Below are positions 7,078-17,852 of a stretch of 64,000 nt of DNA, piece after piece. The stretch comes from Synechocystis sp. PCC 6714. GTDB taxonomy: Bacteria > Cyanobacteriota > Cyanobacteriia > Cyanobacteriales > Microcystaceae. The position numbers and the translations under genes were made by a program. The number at the start of each line of letters is the position of its first letter. Position 1 is the first letter of the stretch. The stretch is from NCBI RefSeq assembly GCF_000478825.2, contig NZ_CP007542.1:3224001-3288000 (forward strand). The letters are read 5' to 3'. Below the pieces are notes generated by a model, which searched no databases, was not told the DNA's origin, and worked only from the letters and a program-made list of their open reading frames with translations.

Positions 7078-9360
7078 ATGAATGCCGTCGCCGCTCTGCC
7101 CACCCCTACCATCCATACCACCTGTCCCCAGGATATCCACGATATTGAACTACCCCAGTGGCTAGCGGATTGTTTACAACAGTGGCAAACGGAACTAGAA
7201 CAGGGCCAGGACGAAGCGACGGTGCCCCATTGTTTAATCTGTCGAGCTTTTTGTTTTGCCTACGATCTCCATGCCCAACAGCGGCGAAAGTCTGGGGAAC
7301 CCTACATTGCCCATCCGGTGGCCGTCGCTGGGCTACTGCGGGATTTGGGAGGAGACGAGGCGATGATTGCGGCGGGTTTTTTGCACGATGTGGTGGAAGA
7401 TACGGACATTAGCATTGAACAAATTGAAGCTCTGTTTGGCGAGGAAACAGCTAGTTTGGTGGAAGGGGTAACCAAACTTTCCAAGTTTAATTTTTCTAGT
7501 ACAACGGAGCATCAAGCGGAAAATTTTCGCCGCATGTTTTTGGCCATGGCCAAGGATATCCGGGTAATTGTGGTCAAATTGGCCGATCGCCTCCACAATA
7601 TGCGGACATTAGATGCGCTAAGTCCGGAGAAGCAACGGCGCATTGCCAGGGAAACTAAGGATATTTTTGCTCCTTTGGCGAATCGTTTGGGCATTTGGCG
7701 TTTCAAATGGGAATTGGAAGATCTTTCTTTTAAATATTTAGAACCAGATTCCTACCGCAAAATTCAATCCCTAGTGGTGGAAAAACGCGGCGATCGGGAA
7801 TCCCGTCTGGAAACTGTTAAAGATATGTTGCGTTTTCGCCTACGGGATGAGGGCATTGACCATTTTGAACTCCAGGGCCGTCCCAAACACCTCTATGGCA
7901 TTTACTACAAAATGACCAGTCAGAATAAGGCCTTTGAGGAAATTTACGACATTGCTGCCCTACGGATCATTGTAGAAAGCAAAGGGGAATGCTATCGAGC
8001 CTTATCCGTAGTTCATGATGTATTTAAACCCATTCCGGGGCGCTTTAAAGACTACATTGGCTTGCCGAAACCCAACCGCTATCAATCTCTCCACACCACC
8101 GTTCTAGGCCTCACTAGCCGTCCTCTGGAAATTCAGATTCGCACTGAAGAAATGCACCATGTGGCGGAGTACGGGATTGCAGCCCACTGGAAATATAAGG
8201 AAAGTGGCGGTTCTGAAAATACTACCCTTAGTTCCACCGACGAGAAATTTACTTGGTTGCGGCAACTGTTGGACTGGCAAAGTGACCTCAAAGATGCCCA
8301 AGAATATGTGGAGAATCTTAAACAGAATCTTTTCGACGATGACGTTTACGTGTTCACCCCCAAGGGTGAAGTGATTTCCCTGGCCCGGGGGGCAACGCCG
8401 GTGGATTTTGCCTATCGTATCCACACCGAAGTGGGCCATCACATGAAAGGTGCTCGGGTTAACGGTCAATGGTTAGGGGTTGATACTAGGCTGAAAAATG
8501 GCGACATTGTGGAAATTGTCACCCAAAAGAATTCCCACCCCAGTTTAGATTGGCTTAATTTTGTTGTTACCCCCAGTGCCCGCCACCGCATTCGCCAGTG
8601 GTTTAAGCGTTCCCGGCGGGATGAAAATATTCTCCGGGGTCGGGAGTTGCTAGAAAAGGAATTGGGCAAAACGGGTTTGGAAGCTCTGCTCAAATCGGAA
8701 CCGATGCAGAAGACAGCGGAACGTTGTAATTATCAAACTGTGGAGGATTTACTGGCGGGTCTGGGCTATGGGGAAATCACTTCCAATGCGGTGGTTAACC
8801 GTCTGCGGGAAAACAATGTCAATAACGTCAAAAATAGTCAACCTAGCCAGGAAGTCACCCTAGCCAGTTCCCCCCAAGTCCATCCCACTACTCCCCCCGC
8901 CACCGGCAAAGATAATTCCCCGATCGCCGGCATTGAAGGTTTGCTCTATCACATTGCTGGTTGTTGTCATCCTTTGCCAGGGGAGCCGATTATGGGGGTA
9001 GTGACCAGGGGGGCCAGAGGTATTTCCATCCATCGCCAAGGTTGCCATAATCTCGAACAAATGGACGGCGATCGCCTAATTCCAGTGCGGTGGAATCCCA
9101 ACAATAATAATCACCAAACCTATCCAGTGGACATTGTCATTGAAGCCATTGACCGGGTGGGGGTGCTGAAGGATATTCTTTCTCGCCTCAGCGATAACCA
9201 CATTAACGTCCGCAACGCCGAAGTGAAAACCCATCTGGGACGGCCTGCCATTATTAGCCTCAAAATTGATATTCGGGATTATCAACAACTGCTGGGTATC
9301 ATGGCCAAAATTAAGAACATGAGCGATGTTATGGATCTCCGTCGGGTTATTTCCGGTTAG
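7078..9360 (+). CDS. rsh: Bifunctional (p)ppGpp synthetase/hydrolase (RelA/SpoT homologue)
   Basis: 760 residues with the full long-RSH layout. The HD hydrolase domain is at about 55-200 (HPVAVAGLL, then FLHDVVEDT). The synthetase domain is at about 240-370 (DIAALRIIV, FKDYIGLPKPNRYQSLHTT). A TGS domain at about 415-480 begins VYVFTPKGEV. A C-terminal zinc-finger-like/CC region (IAGCCHPLPG) and an ACT domain at about 685-755 complete it. Both active sites look intact, so it should make and degrade ppGpp during starvation or darkness. It is a cytosolic, ribosome-associated type. No clear Shine-Dalgarno precedes ATG 7078. Confidence 0.95.
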   Translation: MNAVAALPTPTIHTTCPQDIHDIELPQWLADCLQQWQTELEQGQDEATVPHCLICRAFCFAYDLHAQQRRKSGEPYIAHPVAVAGLLRDLGGDEAMIAAGFLHDVVEDTDISIEQIEALFGEETASLVEGVTKLSKFNFSSTTEHQAENFRRMFLAMAKDIRVIVVKLADRLHNMRTLDALSPEKQRRIARETKDIFAPLANRLGIWRFKWELEDLSFKYLEPDSYRKIQSLVVEKRGDRESRLETVKDMLRFRLRDEGIDHFELQGRPKHLYGIYYKMTSQNKAFEEIYDIAALRIIVESKGECYRALSVVHDVFKPIPGRFKDYIGLPKPNRYQSLHTTVLGLTSRPLEIQIRTEEMHHVAEYGIAAHWKYKESGGSENTTLSSTDEKFTWLRQLLDWQSDLKDAQEYVENLKQNLFDDDVYVFTPKGEVISLARGATPVDFAYRIHTEVGHHMKGARVNGQWLGVDTRLKNGDIVEIVTQKNSHPSLDWLNFVVTPSARHRIRQWFKRSRRDENILRGRELLEKELGKTGLEALLKSEPMQKTAERCNYQTVEDLLAGLGYGEITSNAVVNRLRENNVNNVKNSQPSQEVTLASSPQVHPTTPPATGKDNSPIAGIEGLLYHIAGCCHPLPGEPIMGVVTRGARGISIHRQGCHNLEQMDGDRLIPVRWNPNNNNHQTYPVDIVIEAIDRVGVLKDILSRLSDNHINVRNAEVKTHLGRPAIISLKIDIRDYQQLLGIMAKIKNMSDVMDLRRVISG

Positions 9361-9514
9361 GTTCGGGTTTGTGGAAAAAATTGCCTAGAGAATTGATACG
9401 ATATTTAGTATTTCCTTTCAATTTATTGACTGGGGCATCCTCAAGAATCCTAATTAAAGCTTTTTGGCAAAGTTTTAGTTTGCCCCCTAAATCGACCCAC
9501 TAAAGCTCTGGTAA

Positions 9515-9609
9515 TATAGTCAATCAAAGTAAGATTGAGATGACTAAAGTCTTTCCCAAAGACGCTTTTAGCCCTGGTCAGTGTCTTACTTTCAATTAAA
9601 TTAACTATA
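9515..9609 (-). repeat. 95-bp MITE-like element, copy A
   Basis: A 95-base element bounded by TATAG...CTATA, in the gap between rsh and ahcY. It is the inverted counterpart of 31157-31251, with 10 mismatches and no indels by hand alignment (about 89% identity). The ends are imperfect inverted repeats (TATAGTCAATCAAAGTAAG against a version with a six-base insertion). An inner stem GTCTTT-GGG-AAAGAC makes the whole element foldable. TA at both edges suggests mobilisation by a Tc1/mariner/IS630-type transposase, which is inference. Confidence 0.75.
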
Positions 9610-9631
9610 CTAGGGGACTTTTATCTGATTT

Positions 9632-9647
9632 CCCCCAAATTTGGGGG
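9632..9647. repeat. Perfect 16-bp palindrome CCCCCAAATTTGGGGG
   Basis: A perfect self-complementary sequence 22 bases beyond MITE copy A, in the rsh-ahcY gap (9361-9739). No T-run follows on either strand, so it is not a normal terminator. It could be a protein site or a small dispersed repeat. The rest of this gap before 9515 is AT-rich and shows nothing I can name. Confidence 0.5.
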
Positions 9648-9674
9648 ACTGGGACGTTGACAGTACTCTCCAAA

Positions 9675-9702
9675 CAAAAAAATCTCCTAAAACTTAGGAG
9701 AT
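9675..9702 (-). terminator. Rho-independent terminator of ahcY
   Basis: Read on the minus strand, ATCTCCTAA pairs perfectly with TTAGGAGAT (nine pairs, three-base loop), followed by seven T (9675-9681 on the plus strand is all A). It lies 38 bases beyond the ahcY stop. Confidence 0.85.
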
Positions 9703-9739
9703 CGAAAAAGTTTCGAGCAAAATTGGCTTTCCGAATGAC

Positions 9740-11029
<1,290 letters not shown>

Positions 11030-11155
11030 CTAGGGATTTTGCGTGAATGTGATATAACTTAACATTTATTTGCCCTTAGCTGACCACACAGCAAAGGCTC
11101 TGACCTAGGAAATGGAACTCATCTATTGATCGACGGGAAAACTAAACAGGGCAAT

Positions 11156-12202
11156 TCATAGAGGAGAGTTTTGCCCTAGGTCATAGTAGTAGATTTGCTG
11201 GCTCTTATCCGTTAGGGCATTTAAATATTTACGATAGATTTTTTCTCCTGGGATCAATTCTGTAAACTCCGGCGGTTGTTTGTAGTCCGTTTCAGGATAG
11301 GCTTGTTGAATACTAGCAATCAAGCTGTAGTATTTTAACCACTGCCGCAATACTTTAATTAACTCTTCAAACTTTAGCGCCGTATTGCGATGTTGATGGT
11401 TCAGAGCAATAAATTGCACTATTAAGGCGAAGGAACGACTGTTGTTTTTTTCCGGTGGTATCTGAATAATTTGGCTGATTTTATCAAAAATAGTAATGTT
11501 TTTATTGACCAAATGAATCAGGATAGGGAGATCATGGATATTCCGAATTTCAATGTTGCGAATCAAGTCAGAGATGCTAACTAAAACGGAATAATCTGAC
11601 TGCCCAAAAGAGTGAAATCTCCTCAATAAATTGAGCCCTAGGAGGTTGTCGGAGATTTGCTTGAGATTGTCAACGTAATGGTTGAGTGCCTCTTTCCCCT
11701 CCGGTGTTTTTGTTTGGGCAATGGCTTCGATGACGGTATATTCTAGTCTTTGCTTAAAGGTTTCAGCATCCTCCGATTCCTTGAGAATTTCAGGTACTTG
11801 ATCATAGAATTCTTGCTGTTTATAGCCCCGATATCTCAGTTCGGTTTGGTTAATAAACAGAAGTAAATCTTTGACATCAATGGCTAATTCCAAGTATCGG
11901 TAACTCTGTTTCAGATTGGCATATTCCCCTAGATCGTTGTCCAGCATATATTGGATTTTGATATAGGTAATAAACTCCCCGTCTAAAAACTGAGGACTGT
12001 CGATCGCCTCTGCGGTTTTAGCAAAAATGTAGAGGTCATTGATGTGTTTTTTTCGCTCAATTAAAGCCTCCTCTGGCACCTCTTTTTTACTGTTAATAAT
12101 GTCTTCAATTAACCCACCTTTGCCCAACACAGGACGATTCCACCAGGGCTTTTCCTTCTCTGATTCCAGCGATGAATTTACGTCTTTGTTTGGTTTGGCC
12201 AT
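11156..12202 (-). CDS. Conserved-looking helical protein of unknown function
   Basis: 348 residues, charged, without signal peptide or membrane span. Predicted mostly helical, with Leu/Ile heptad-like stretches from about residue 50 to the end and a basic, proline-poor N-terminus (MAKPNKDVNSS). I recognise no catalytic motif or named domain. The gene has a clean ATG and lies between ahcY and ftrV on the same strand with gaps of about 120-140 bases, so co-transcription is possible but not evident. Codon use looks like that of its neighbours, with no sign of recent transfer. Confidence 0.7.
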   Translation of the reverse strand: MAKPNKDVNSSLESEKEKPWWNRPVLGKGGLIEDIINSKKEVPEEALIERKKHINDLYIFAKTAEAIDSPQFLDGEFITYIKIQYMLDNDLGEYANLKQSYRYLELAIDVKDLLLFINQTELRYRGYKQQEFYDQVPEILKESEDAETFKQRLEYTVIEAIAQTKTPEGKEALNHYVDNLKQISDNLLGLNLLRRFHSFGQSDYSVLVSISDLIRNIEIRNIHDLPILIHLVNKNITIFDKISQIIQIPPEKNNSRSFALIVQFIALNHQHRNTALKFEELIKVLRQWLKYYSLIASIQQAYPETDYKQPPEFTELIPGEKIYRKYLNALTDKSQQIYYYDLGQNSPL

Positions 12203-12323
12203 GGGTGAAGCTCCGGGGGAACCCCCAATGTAACTAAAAAAGGTCGAATGTAGCTAAATCAACACTCTATTAAGCTTGATTGAGCAAAGTGGTTAAACAA
12301 TTATTGTAGGTACTAAAGCACGA

Positions 12324-12551
12324 TTAAGGCTCAATAACGGTGACCTCATCCGGACGAAAATGGGCCTTAAAACGCTGTTCAAACTTAACCAAAACCGGCA
12401 AATTAGCGCTGATGGGTCTCCCCTGCCATTCGGTCAATACGGCGGCCACTTCCCCTTCCATTCCCTGCAAATCAAAAGCTGTTTTTTTATATTCTGGATG
12501 GTGGTAAACCACAACGGAGGAGGTGACTCGAACACGATCGCCGACATTCAT
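12324..12551 (-). CDS. ftrV: Ferredoxin-thioredoxin reductase, variable (alpha) subunit
   Basis: 75 residues that I recognise as FtrV: MNVGDRVRVTSSVVVYHHP at the start and FEQRFKAHFRPDEVTVIEP at the end. It is a small SH3-like barrel that clamps the catalytic FtrC subunit (4Fe-4S plus redox disulphide). The complex passes electrons from photosystem I-reduced ferredoxin to thioredoxin, so it signals light to Calvin-cycle and other enzymes. The catalytic subunit gene is not in this window, which is normal. Full length for the family. Confidence 0.95.
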   Translation of the reverse strand: MNVGDRVRVTSSVVVYHHPEYKKTAFDLQGMEGEVAAVLTEWQGRPISANLPVLVKFEQRFKAHFRPDEVTVIEP

Positions 12552-12704
12552 AGGGACTTTCTCTAGGGTTGGCTTTGATAATTAACAGGGTCTAAGGGCA
12601 CAGGAGCCAGAAAACAGCACTGTGATGATAGAGTTTCCATTTTTGCATAGGTTAGCCCCCGCTAAGCAAGCATCACCCAGGGAGGGAATGGGGAACAGAG
12701 TGGA

Positions 12705-13487
12705 TTAGTCTTGGGTTTTGACCAGGCCAACTTCCGGTTGGATTGTTTCCGGGGTAGGGGATGGGGTCGTAAATTTAATCTTGGTTTGGATTTGTTGATT
12801 CAACCAAGTTTGGAAAAGATCGTTCCGCAAACGTTGCCGAATATTGTCATCCAATTGGCTAGAAATATATTTTTCCAGTCGGAGCAGAATCCACCACTCC
12901 CCAACGGCGATGGGTAGACAGAGTTGCCCAGCGGGAGTACTTTTCAGCAGTTGCACTATTTGAGGATGGGGTACATTCAGTTCCACTGGGCCGATTAAAC
13001 CGCCATTTTGGGCTTCTGGCCCTTCGGAATATTGTCGCGCTAGGGCACTAAAATCTCCCTCCCCTTCCTGGATACGGAAATATAGCTCCTGAATAATGCC
13101 AGAGTCCCGACTGCGGATCAGAGAATAGATAACCTGGTCTAATTTATCTTTGCTATTGAGGAAATGACCTTCCAGTTGATCGTTCCAGGTTTGGTGTTTA
13201 AATTTTTCTAGACGGGCAGTGCGGAGGATGGACGTTTCCAACTGTGCCAGGGTCATGCCAGATTGCTTTAACCAAGCCTGCCTTTGTTCTTCGTTGGTGA
13301 TTTGGGTTTGCTGGTAAAAGAGTGCTAAATTCTGCTGTTGCTCTTCCGGGGTTAGCTGGATATGGTCGATCGCCTGGTCGAGCAAAATTTCCCGAGCTAA
13401 ATGGGGCAATAGTTGATATTCCACCATGAGGGAATACAATTCGTCTTCCTTCACTTGGCGATCGCCGACCGTCAATACCACCGACAT
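12705..13487 (-). CDS. Parvulin-type peptidyl-prolyl isomerase
   Basis: 260 residues from ATG 13487 (MSVVLTVGDRQVKEDELYS); a TTG at 13511 is an alternative start. Residues 1-110 resemble the helical SurA/trigger-like chaperone part. Residues 135-225 hold a PpiC rotamase domain (FSALARQYSEGPEAQNGGLIG, then VGEWWILLRLE). No signal peptide is seen, so it would act in the cytoplasm, unlike SurA or PrsA. Some cyanobacterial relatives sit beside toxin or bacteriocin export genes; no such partner is adjacent here. Confidence 0.8.
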   Translation of the reverse strand: MSVVLTVGDRQVKEDELYSLMVEYQLLPHLAREILLDQAIDHIQLTPEEQQQNLALFYQQTQITNEEQRQAWLKQSGMTLAQLETSILRTARLEKFKHQTWNDQLEGHFLNSKDKLDQVIYSLIRSRDSGIIQELYFRIQEGEGDFSALARQYSEGPEAQNGGLIGPVELNVPHPQIVQLLKSTPAGQLCLPIAVGEWWILLRLEKYISSQLDDNIRQRLRNDLFQTWLNQQIQTKIKFTTPSPTPETIQPEVGLVKTQD

Positions 13488-13556
13488 AGTTAGCCAACTC
13501 CTAACGCACAATATAGCTTGATTGCTCCATAACCCTAGCCCAAGCTGACCTAAACA

Positions 13557-15191
13557 TCAATCAGAGGAAGAGAGAAATATCCGTAAAAGTGCCTCTGGTA
13601 AATGGTTTTCTTCCGCAGCAGAGGTATCGAGGTAAAAAACCAAAGGTGCTTCTGATTCAGTGAAATCCTGCCAATCTAGGGATTGAATGAGTAACAATGT
13701 TTCATTGGCATCGGAAATATCTCCCCGGCGGGACTGCAAACGTTCCCTTAAAACTTCCATGGGAGCATGGCAATTGATAATGGTTAGGGAAAATTTTTCC
13801 TGTACTGCAAATTTAATGATGGGCGATCGCCATAATACTAGATCAAATTTTGCATCGAGAATGACATTGAAACCGGATTTGACTACCAAGGAAGCTAAAT
13901 CAAGCAATGATTGGTAAACTTTTTTTGTCATAGCTTTGCTATATAAATCAGCTTTCCCTGGTTCGTTCAAAGGCACTTTTGCTAAATGTTTACGTACCGC
14001 ATCAGAGCGAATATGAACGGCGGGTAAAAATTGGCCAAGATGCTGGGCAATGGTACTTTTCCCCGACCCTGACAACCCGGTCATTAAAACTATTTTTTTC
14101 TCTTTTTGTTGCCCTAATTGACTATATTGCCACGCCAATTGGTAATAACCTTTAGCTGTAACTAAAGCCTTTTGCTTTTCCACTTCATTTAAATTGGCAT
14201 CATCTAACAAAAATGACGTTACTTTAGCCCGCACATAGGCTTGGCGACAGAGATAAAAAGGTAACACCTGTAAACCATGCCAGTCCCCTGTTTGCTCTAA
14301 GTAAGTATTTAGGAATAGATAGGCCCAATCAGTTCTACCCTTAGCTTGGAGGTCCATCATCGTAAAGGCAATGTCATAGATCACATCCACGAAGCGAAAA
14401 GGTTGATTAAACTCAATGCGGTCAAATAATTGAATCTTCCCCTGCCAATAACACAAATTCCTCAGGTGTAAATCTCCATGGCACTCACGAATTTTGCCCA
14501 TGGCCTGTCTCTCTCGAAAAATATGGTCCTGGGTTTGGTAAAAATCCTTGCTAAATTGACAAATTTCTTGATATTGATCCGGACTTTGGGCAATGCCCAG
14601 GTATTTTTCCGTTGCCAAAAAATTATCCGAAACTGATTGCCAAATTACAGCGGGATCACCAAAACTGTTAATTTCCGCATTAGTCACTGTTTCCCGGTGA
14701 AATTCAGCTACTTTTAGAGCTAAAGCAATAATATCTTGACTGGATAATTTACCCGCTTCAAACATAGAAACAAGTAAACAATCCTGGGGAAACTGAGCCA
14801 TTTTTAAAAGATAATCCTTTGGCTGGGAATTATCGCCAGCAGATTTTTTTGCTTTCTGCCAGTGCCATTGGTTATCTGTTAACTCAACCGTTAAAACTTC
14901 CTGATAAATATCCGGTGCCACTGGGGAATTTAAACGCAATTCTTCCTGCAAAAAATGCTCACGCTTTTCCGCCGTGGAGTAATCTAAAAAACCTAAATTA
15001 ACTGGCTTTTTTAACTTGTAGGCATAGTCTCCGGTTAACAGCACGACGGAACAATGGGTTTGTAAGCATTGAATTGGTTCTCGGACGGGATGAGGATAAA
15101 AATCAGCCTTTTGTAGAGTGTGTAACAAACTTAGGAAAGGATCCTGGACAGACACGGCGATTTGATCGGGTTGATCCGGAAGACTATTCAT
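13557..15191 (-). CDS. Two-domain protein: APH-like kinase fused to P-loop ATPase
   Basis: 544 residues from ATG 15191 (an in-frame TTG lies at 15260). The N-terminal 330 residues look like an aminoglycoside-phosphotransferase fold: ATP-side YAYKLKKPVNLGFLDY, catalytic HGDLHLRN, and metal-binding FDRIEFN. The C-terminal 180 residues are an AAA_33-type small-molecule kinase with Walker A GLSGSGKST. The pairing is known in many bacteria as 'bifunctional aminoglycoside phosphotransferase/ATP-binding protein', whose true substrate is unclear. Drug resistance should not be assumed. It diverges from gltX. Confidence 0.85.
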   Translation of the reverse strand: MNSLPDQPDQIAVSVQDPFLSLLHTLQKADFYPHPVREPIQCLQTHCSVVLLTGDYAYKLKKPVNLGFLDYSTAEKREHFLQEELRLNSPVAPDIYQEVLTVELTDNQWHWQKAKKSAGDNSQPKDYLLKMAQFPQDCLLVSMFEAGKLSSQDIIALALKVAEFHRETVTNAEINSFGDPAVIWQSVSDNFLATEKYLGIAQSPDQYQEICQFSKDFYQTQDHIFRERQAMGKIRECHGDLHLRNLCYWQGKIQLFDRIEFNQPFRFVDVIYDIAFTMMDLQAKGRTDWAYLFLNTYLEQTGDWHGLQVLPFYLCRQAYVRAKVTSFLLDDANLNEVEKQKALVTAKGYYQLAWQYSQLGQQKEKKIVLMTGLSGSGKSTIAQHLGQFLPAVHIRSDAVRKHLAKVPLNEPGKADLYSKAMTKKVYQSLLDLASLVVKSGFNVILDAKFDLVLWRSPIIKFAVQEKFSLTIINCHAPMEVLRERLQSRRGDISDANETLLLIQSLDWQDFTESEAPLVFYLDTSAAEENHLPEALLRIFLSSSD

Positions 15192-15347
15192 AGGTAGTGG
15201 CCAGTTAATTCCCGTCTCTAATCGTAACCCCACCACCGGAGGCGATCGGGTAATGATCAACGTTGTGAGGTACCAATGGGTGCAAGGCTTTGGGTTAGGA
15301 TGGATAACCGCCCGGAAAATTGTTAATCATTGCAACGAGGAAAACCT

Positions 15348-16802
15348 GTGACTGTCCGTGTCCGCATTGCCCCTAGCCCCACTGGTAATCTCCACATTGG
15401 GACTGCCCGCACCGCCGTTTTTAATTGGTTGTTTGCTCGCCACACCGGAGGCACTTTCATTCTGCGGGTGGAGGATACGGATGTGGAGCGCTCTAAGGCG
15501 GAATACACGGAAAATATCCAATCTGGCCTGCAATGGTTAGGTTTGAATTGGGACGAAGGGCCTTTTTTCCAAACCCAACGGCTGGATTATTATCGTAAAG
15601 CGATCCAACAGTTGCTGGACCAGGGGTTGGCTTACCGTTGTTACTGCACCACTGAAGAATTGGAACAAATACGGGAAGCCCAAAAGGCCAAGAACCAAGC
15701 TCCCCGTTACGATAACCGTCACCGCAATTTGACCCCAGAACAGGAGGCAGCTTTTCGGGCTGAAGGTCGCCAGCCGGTGATTCGTTTCCGCATTGACGAC
15801 GATCGCCAGATTGTTTGGCAGGATCAAATCCGGGGTCAGGTGGTGTGGCAGGGCAGTGATTTGGGGGGAGATATGGTCATTGCCCGGGCGACGGAAAATC
15901 CGGAAGAAAGCTTTGGCCAACCTTTGTATAACCTGGCGGTGGTGGTGGACGACATTGATATGGCCATTACCCACGTGATCCGGGGGGAAGACCACATTGC
16001 CAACACAGCTAAGCAAATTTTGCTCTACGAAGCTTTGGGAGCGACGGTGCCCACCTTTGCCCATACGCCGTTGATTTTGAACCAAGAAGGCAAAAAATTA
16101 TCCAAACGGGACGGGGTAACTTCCATTGATGATTTCCGGGCCATGGGTTTTCTGCCCCAGGCGATCGCCAACTATATGTGCTTGCTGGGCTGGACCCCTC
16201 CGGATTCGACCCAGGAAATCTTCACTTTGACGGAAGCGGCGGAGCAATTTAGCTTGGAGCGGGTTAACAAGGCCGGGGCTAAGTTCGATTGGCAAAAATT
16301 AGATTGGATTAATAGCCAATACTTGCACCATTTACCAGCGGCGGAACTAGTTCCTCTCCTCGTTCCCCATTGGCAAGGGGCGGGCTATGAAATTGATCTC
16401 GAAAAAGATGGTAATTGGTTGGCCAGTTTAGCCAGTTTAATTGCCCCCAGCTTAACTAGGCTCACCGATGCGGCCAAGGAAAGTCAGTTGCTTTTTGGCG
16501 ATCGCCTAGAACTCAAAGAAGATGGGCAAAAACAATTGGCAGTGGAAGGAGCAAAAGCAGTGTTGGCAGCAGCTCTGACCTTTAGCCAAAATACGCCCGA
16601 GTTGACTTTGGATGAAGCCAAAGGAGAAATTAACCGTTTGACCAAGGAATTGGGTCTGAAAAAAGGCGTGGTGATGAAATCCCTCCGGGCTGGGCTGATG
16701 GGCACAGTGCAAGGGCCCGATTTACTCCAATCCTGGTTATTACTGCAGCAAAAAGGTTGGGCCGCAACCCGTCTCACCCAGGCGATCGCCGCAGGGCAAT
16801 AG
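15348..16802 (+). CDS. gltX: Glutamyl-tRNA synthetase
   Basis: 484 residues. A class I synthetase with the HIGH motif as HIGT in [15 protein letters not shown] and the KMSKS loop as KLSKRDG. It charges tRNA-Glu; in cyanobacteria it is the non-discriminating type that also makes Glu-tRNA-Gln, and it feeds tetrapyrrole synthesis through Glu-tRNA. I chose GTG 15348 ([11 protein letters not shown]), because AGGA lies about eight bases upstream and the family starts there. A TTG at 15330 would add six residues. Confidence 0.96.
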   Translation: MTVRVRIAPSPTGNLHIGTARTAVFNWLFARHTGGTFILRVEDTDVERSKAEYTENIQSGLQWLGLNWDEGPFFQTQRLDYYRKAIQQLLDQGLAYRCYCTTEELEQIREAQKAKNQAPRYDNRHRNLTPEQEAAFRAEGRQPVIRFRIDDDRQIVWQDQIRGQVVWQGSDLGGDMVIARATENPEESFGQPLYNLAVVVDDIDMAITHVIRGEDHIANTAKQILLYEALGATVPTFAHTPLILNQEGKKLSKRDGVTSIDDFRAMGFLPQAIANYMCLLGWTPPDSTQEIFTLTEAAEQFSLERVNKAGAKFDWQKLDWINSQYLHHLPAAELVPLLVPHWQGAGYEIDLEKDGNWLASLASLIAPSLTRLTDAAKESQLLFGDRLELKEDGQKQLAVEGAKAVLAAALTFSQNTPELTLDEAKGEINRLTKELGLKKGVVMKSLRAGLMGTVQGPDLLQSWLLLQQKGWAATRLTQAIAAGQ

Positions 16803-16839
16803 AAAAGCAACTAGGGCGAGGAAAGATCACTTAATTGTC

Positions 16840-17094
16840 TTACTTTTCCTGAGCTTGGTGGGATAAAAACCTATCTGAAAATTCCCCTTGACCCCCACCG
16901 ATGGAGGGATTAAGGCTCAATTCCCCCGAAATATCCCAACCATCCTTCTTTTTTGGGGTTGTTTGATGGGGAGAATCGCCATTGTTTTCCACCTGATTTT
17001 GCCTAGCGACGTGCCATTGTCCCGTATCAGGGTCCCGATAGGCCGTGTAGGGGGATGGTCGCAACGGTTGGGAAGAGATTTTCACGGATATCAT
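16840..17094 (-). CDS. Small conserved cyanobacterial protein with a TAYRDPDTGQW motif
   Basis: 84 residues, hydrophilic and probably disordered after residue 30. The motif PSPYTAYRDPDTGQWHV near the N-terminus recurs, as I recall, in small hypothetical proteins of many cyanobacteria, which is the reason for calling it. The rest is low-complexity (a KKK run, then a Gly-rich stretch). It is convergent with gltX, with 37 bases between stops. Function unknown. Confidence 0.6.
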   Translation of the reverse strand: MISVKISSQPLRPSPYTAYRDPDTGQWHVARQNQVENNGDSPHQTTPKKKDGWDISGELSLNPSIGGGQGEFSDRFLSHQAQEK

Positions 17095-17191
17095 CCACAG
17101 CCCAGGCGATTACTAGGCACAGTTTCACCAGTCCAAGTCTAATATTTCAGCCCGGTTGGACAATGATTAAGGTCACCCTTTGGCCGTGATC

Positions 17192-17596
17192 CTAGTCACC
17201 GATCGCCGTTTGCCAGGGCCGGGGCAGGGAAGATTTTTTTCTTTCCGGTAGGGCAATGCAAACATGGTGGGTTTGGGCCTGGGCCAGCAGTTGGGACGAC
17301 ACGGCTTGACTAATTTGATAATCACAGCAAAAACGATGGGGGCTAGCCTGGGTAATGGTCAATTTCACCAACAGGCGATCGCCACAGTGGGCAGGGGCGA
17401 AAAAGTCAATGCTGGCATGGACTAGGGGTAAGGCAAAATCCCCGGCACTAATCATATTTTGTAAGGACAAATGCTCTGATATCAGCCAACTTTCATAGGC
17501 TTCGTGGCACATTTGCAAAAATTGGTTGAAATAAACCACCCCGGCCCCGTCGGTATCCGCCAGGTAAACTTGCCTTTCATAGGTAAATGTCGCCAT
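17192..17596 (-). CDS. 1,4-dihydroxy-2-naphthoyl-CoA thioesterase (hotdog fold)
   Basis: 134 residues, a 4HBT hotdog thioesterase. The active-site loop LADTDGAGVVYFNQF carries the catalytic Asp near residue 16 and is the hallmark of the 4HBT-I subfamily. I recall the nearly identical PCC 6803 protein (Slr0204) being assigned as the DHNA-CoA hydrolase of phylloquinone (vitamin K1) synthesis, the electron carrier in photosystem I. It lies 97 bases from the small TAYRDP protein on the same strand. Confidence 0.85.
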   Translation of the reverse strand: MATFTYERQVYLADTDGAGVVYFNQFLQMCHEAYESWLISEHLSLQNMISAGDFALPLVHASIDFFAPAHCGDRLLVKLTITQASPHRFCCDYQISQAVSSQLLAQAQTHHVCIALPERKKSSLPRPWQTAIGD

Positions 17597-17852
17597 AGTC
17601 CGCCCTAGTTAATTAACCACCATCCCTTGAACTACTCCACCTGTTCTGGAACTGCCCACAAAAATCCACAGTCAATCAGCCTGGAAACTAGCAACAATTG
17701 TCAAAAATATTAAGAATTGTGCGCTCATCAATCCCTGAACTAGTGGATACAATAACCTTAGATTACCTTCCTTGCCGGCTTTTCTCGGCCATTTTGTTCA
17801 CCTGAGTCAATTAACTATTTCCGTTGCGTCGTTTTTCGGCTTTTAAATTTCC

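Noticed and set aside
13557-15191. Aminoglycoside resistance gene
   Set aside because: The fold is APH-like, but the P-loop fusion is a widespread chromosomal housekeeping-type family; nothing indicates resistance.
15537-16085. 182-codon minus-strand open frame inside gltX
   Set aside because: Antisense shadow of glutamyl-tRNA synthetase with no motif.
16888-17142. 84-codon plus-strand frame
   Set aside because: It overlaps the minus-strand TAYRDP protein, which carries a recognisable conserved motif; this one does not.
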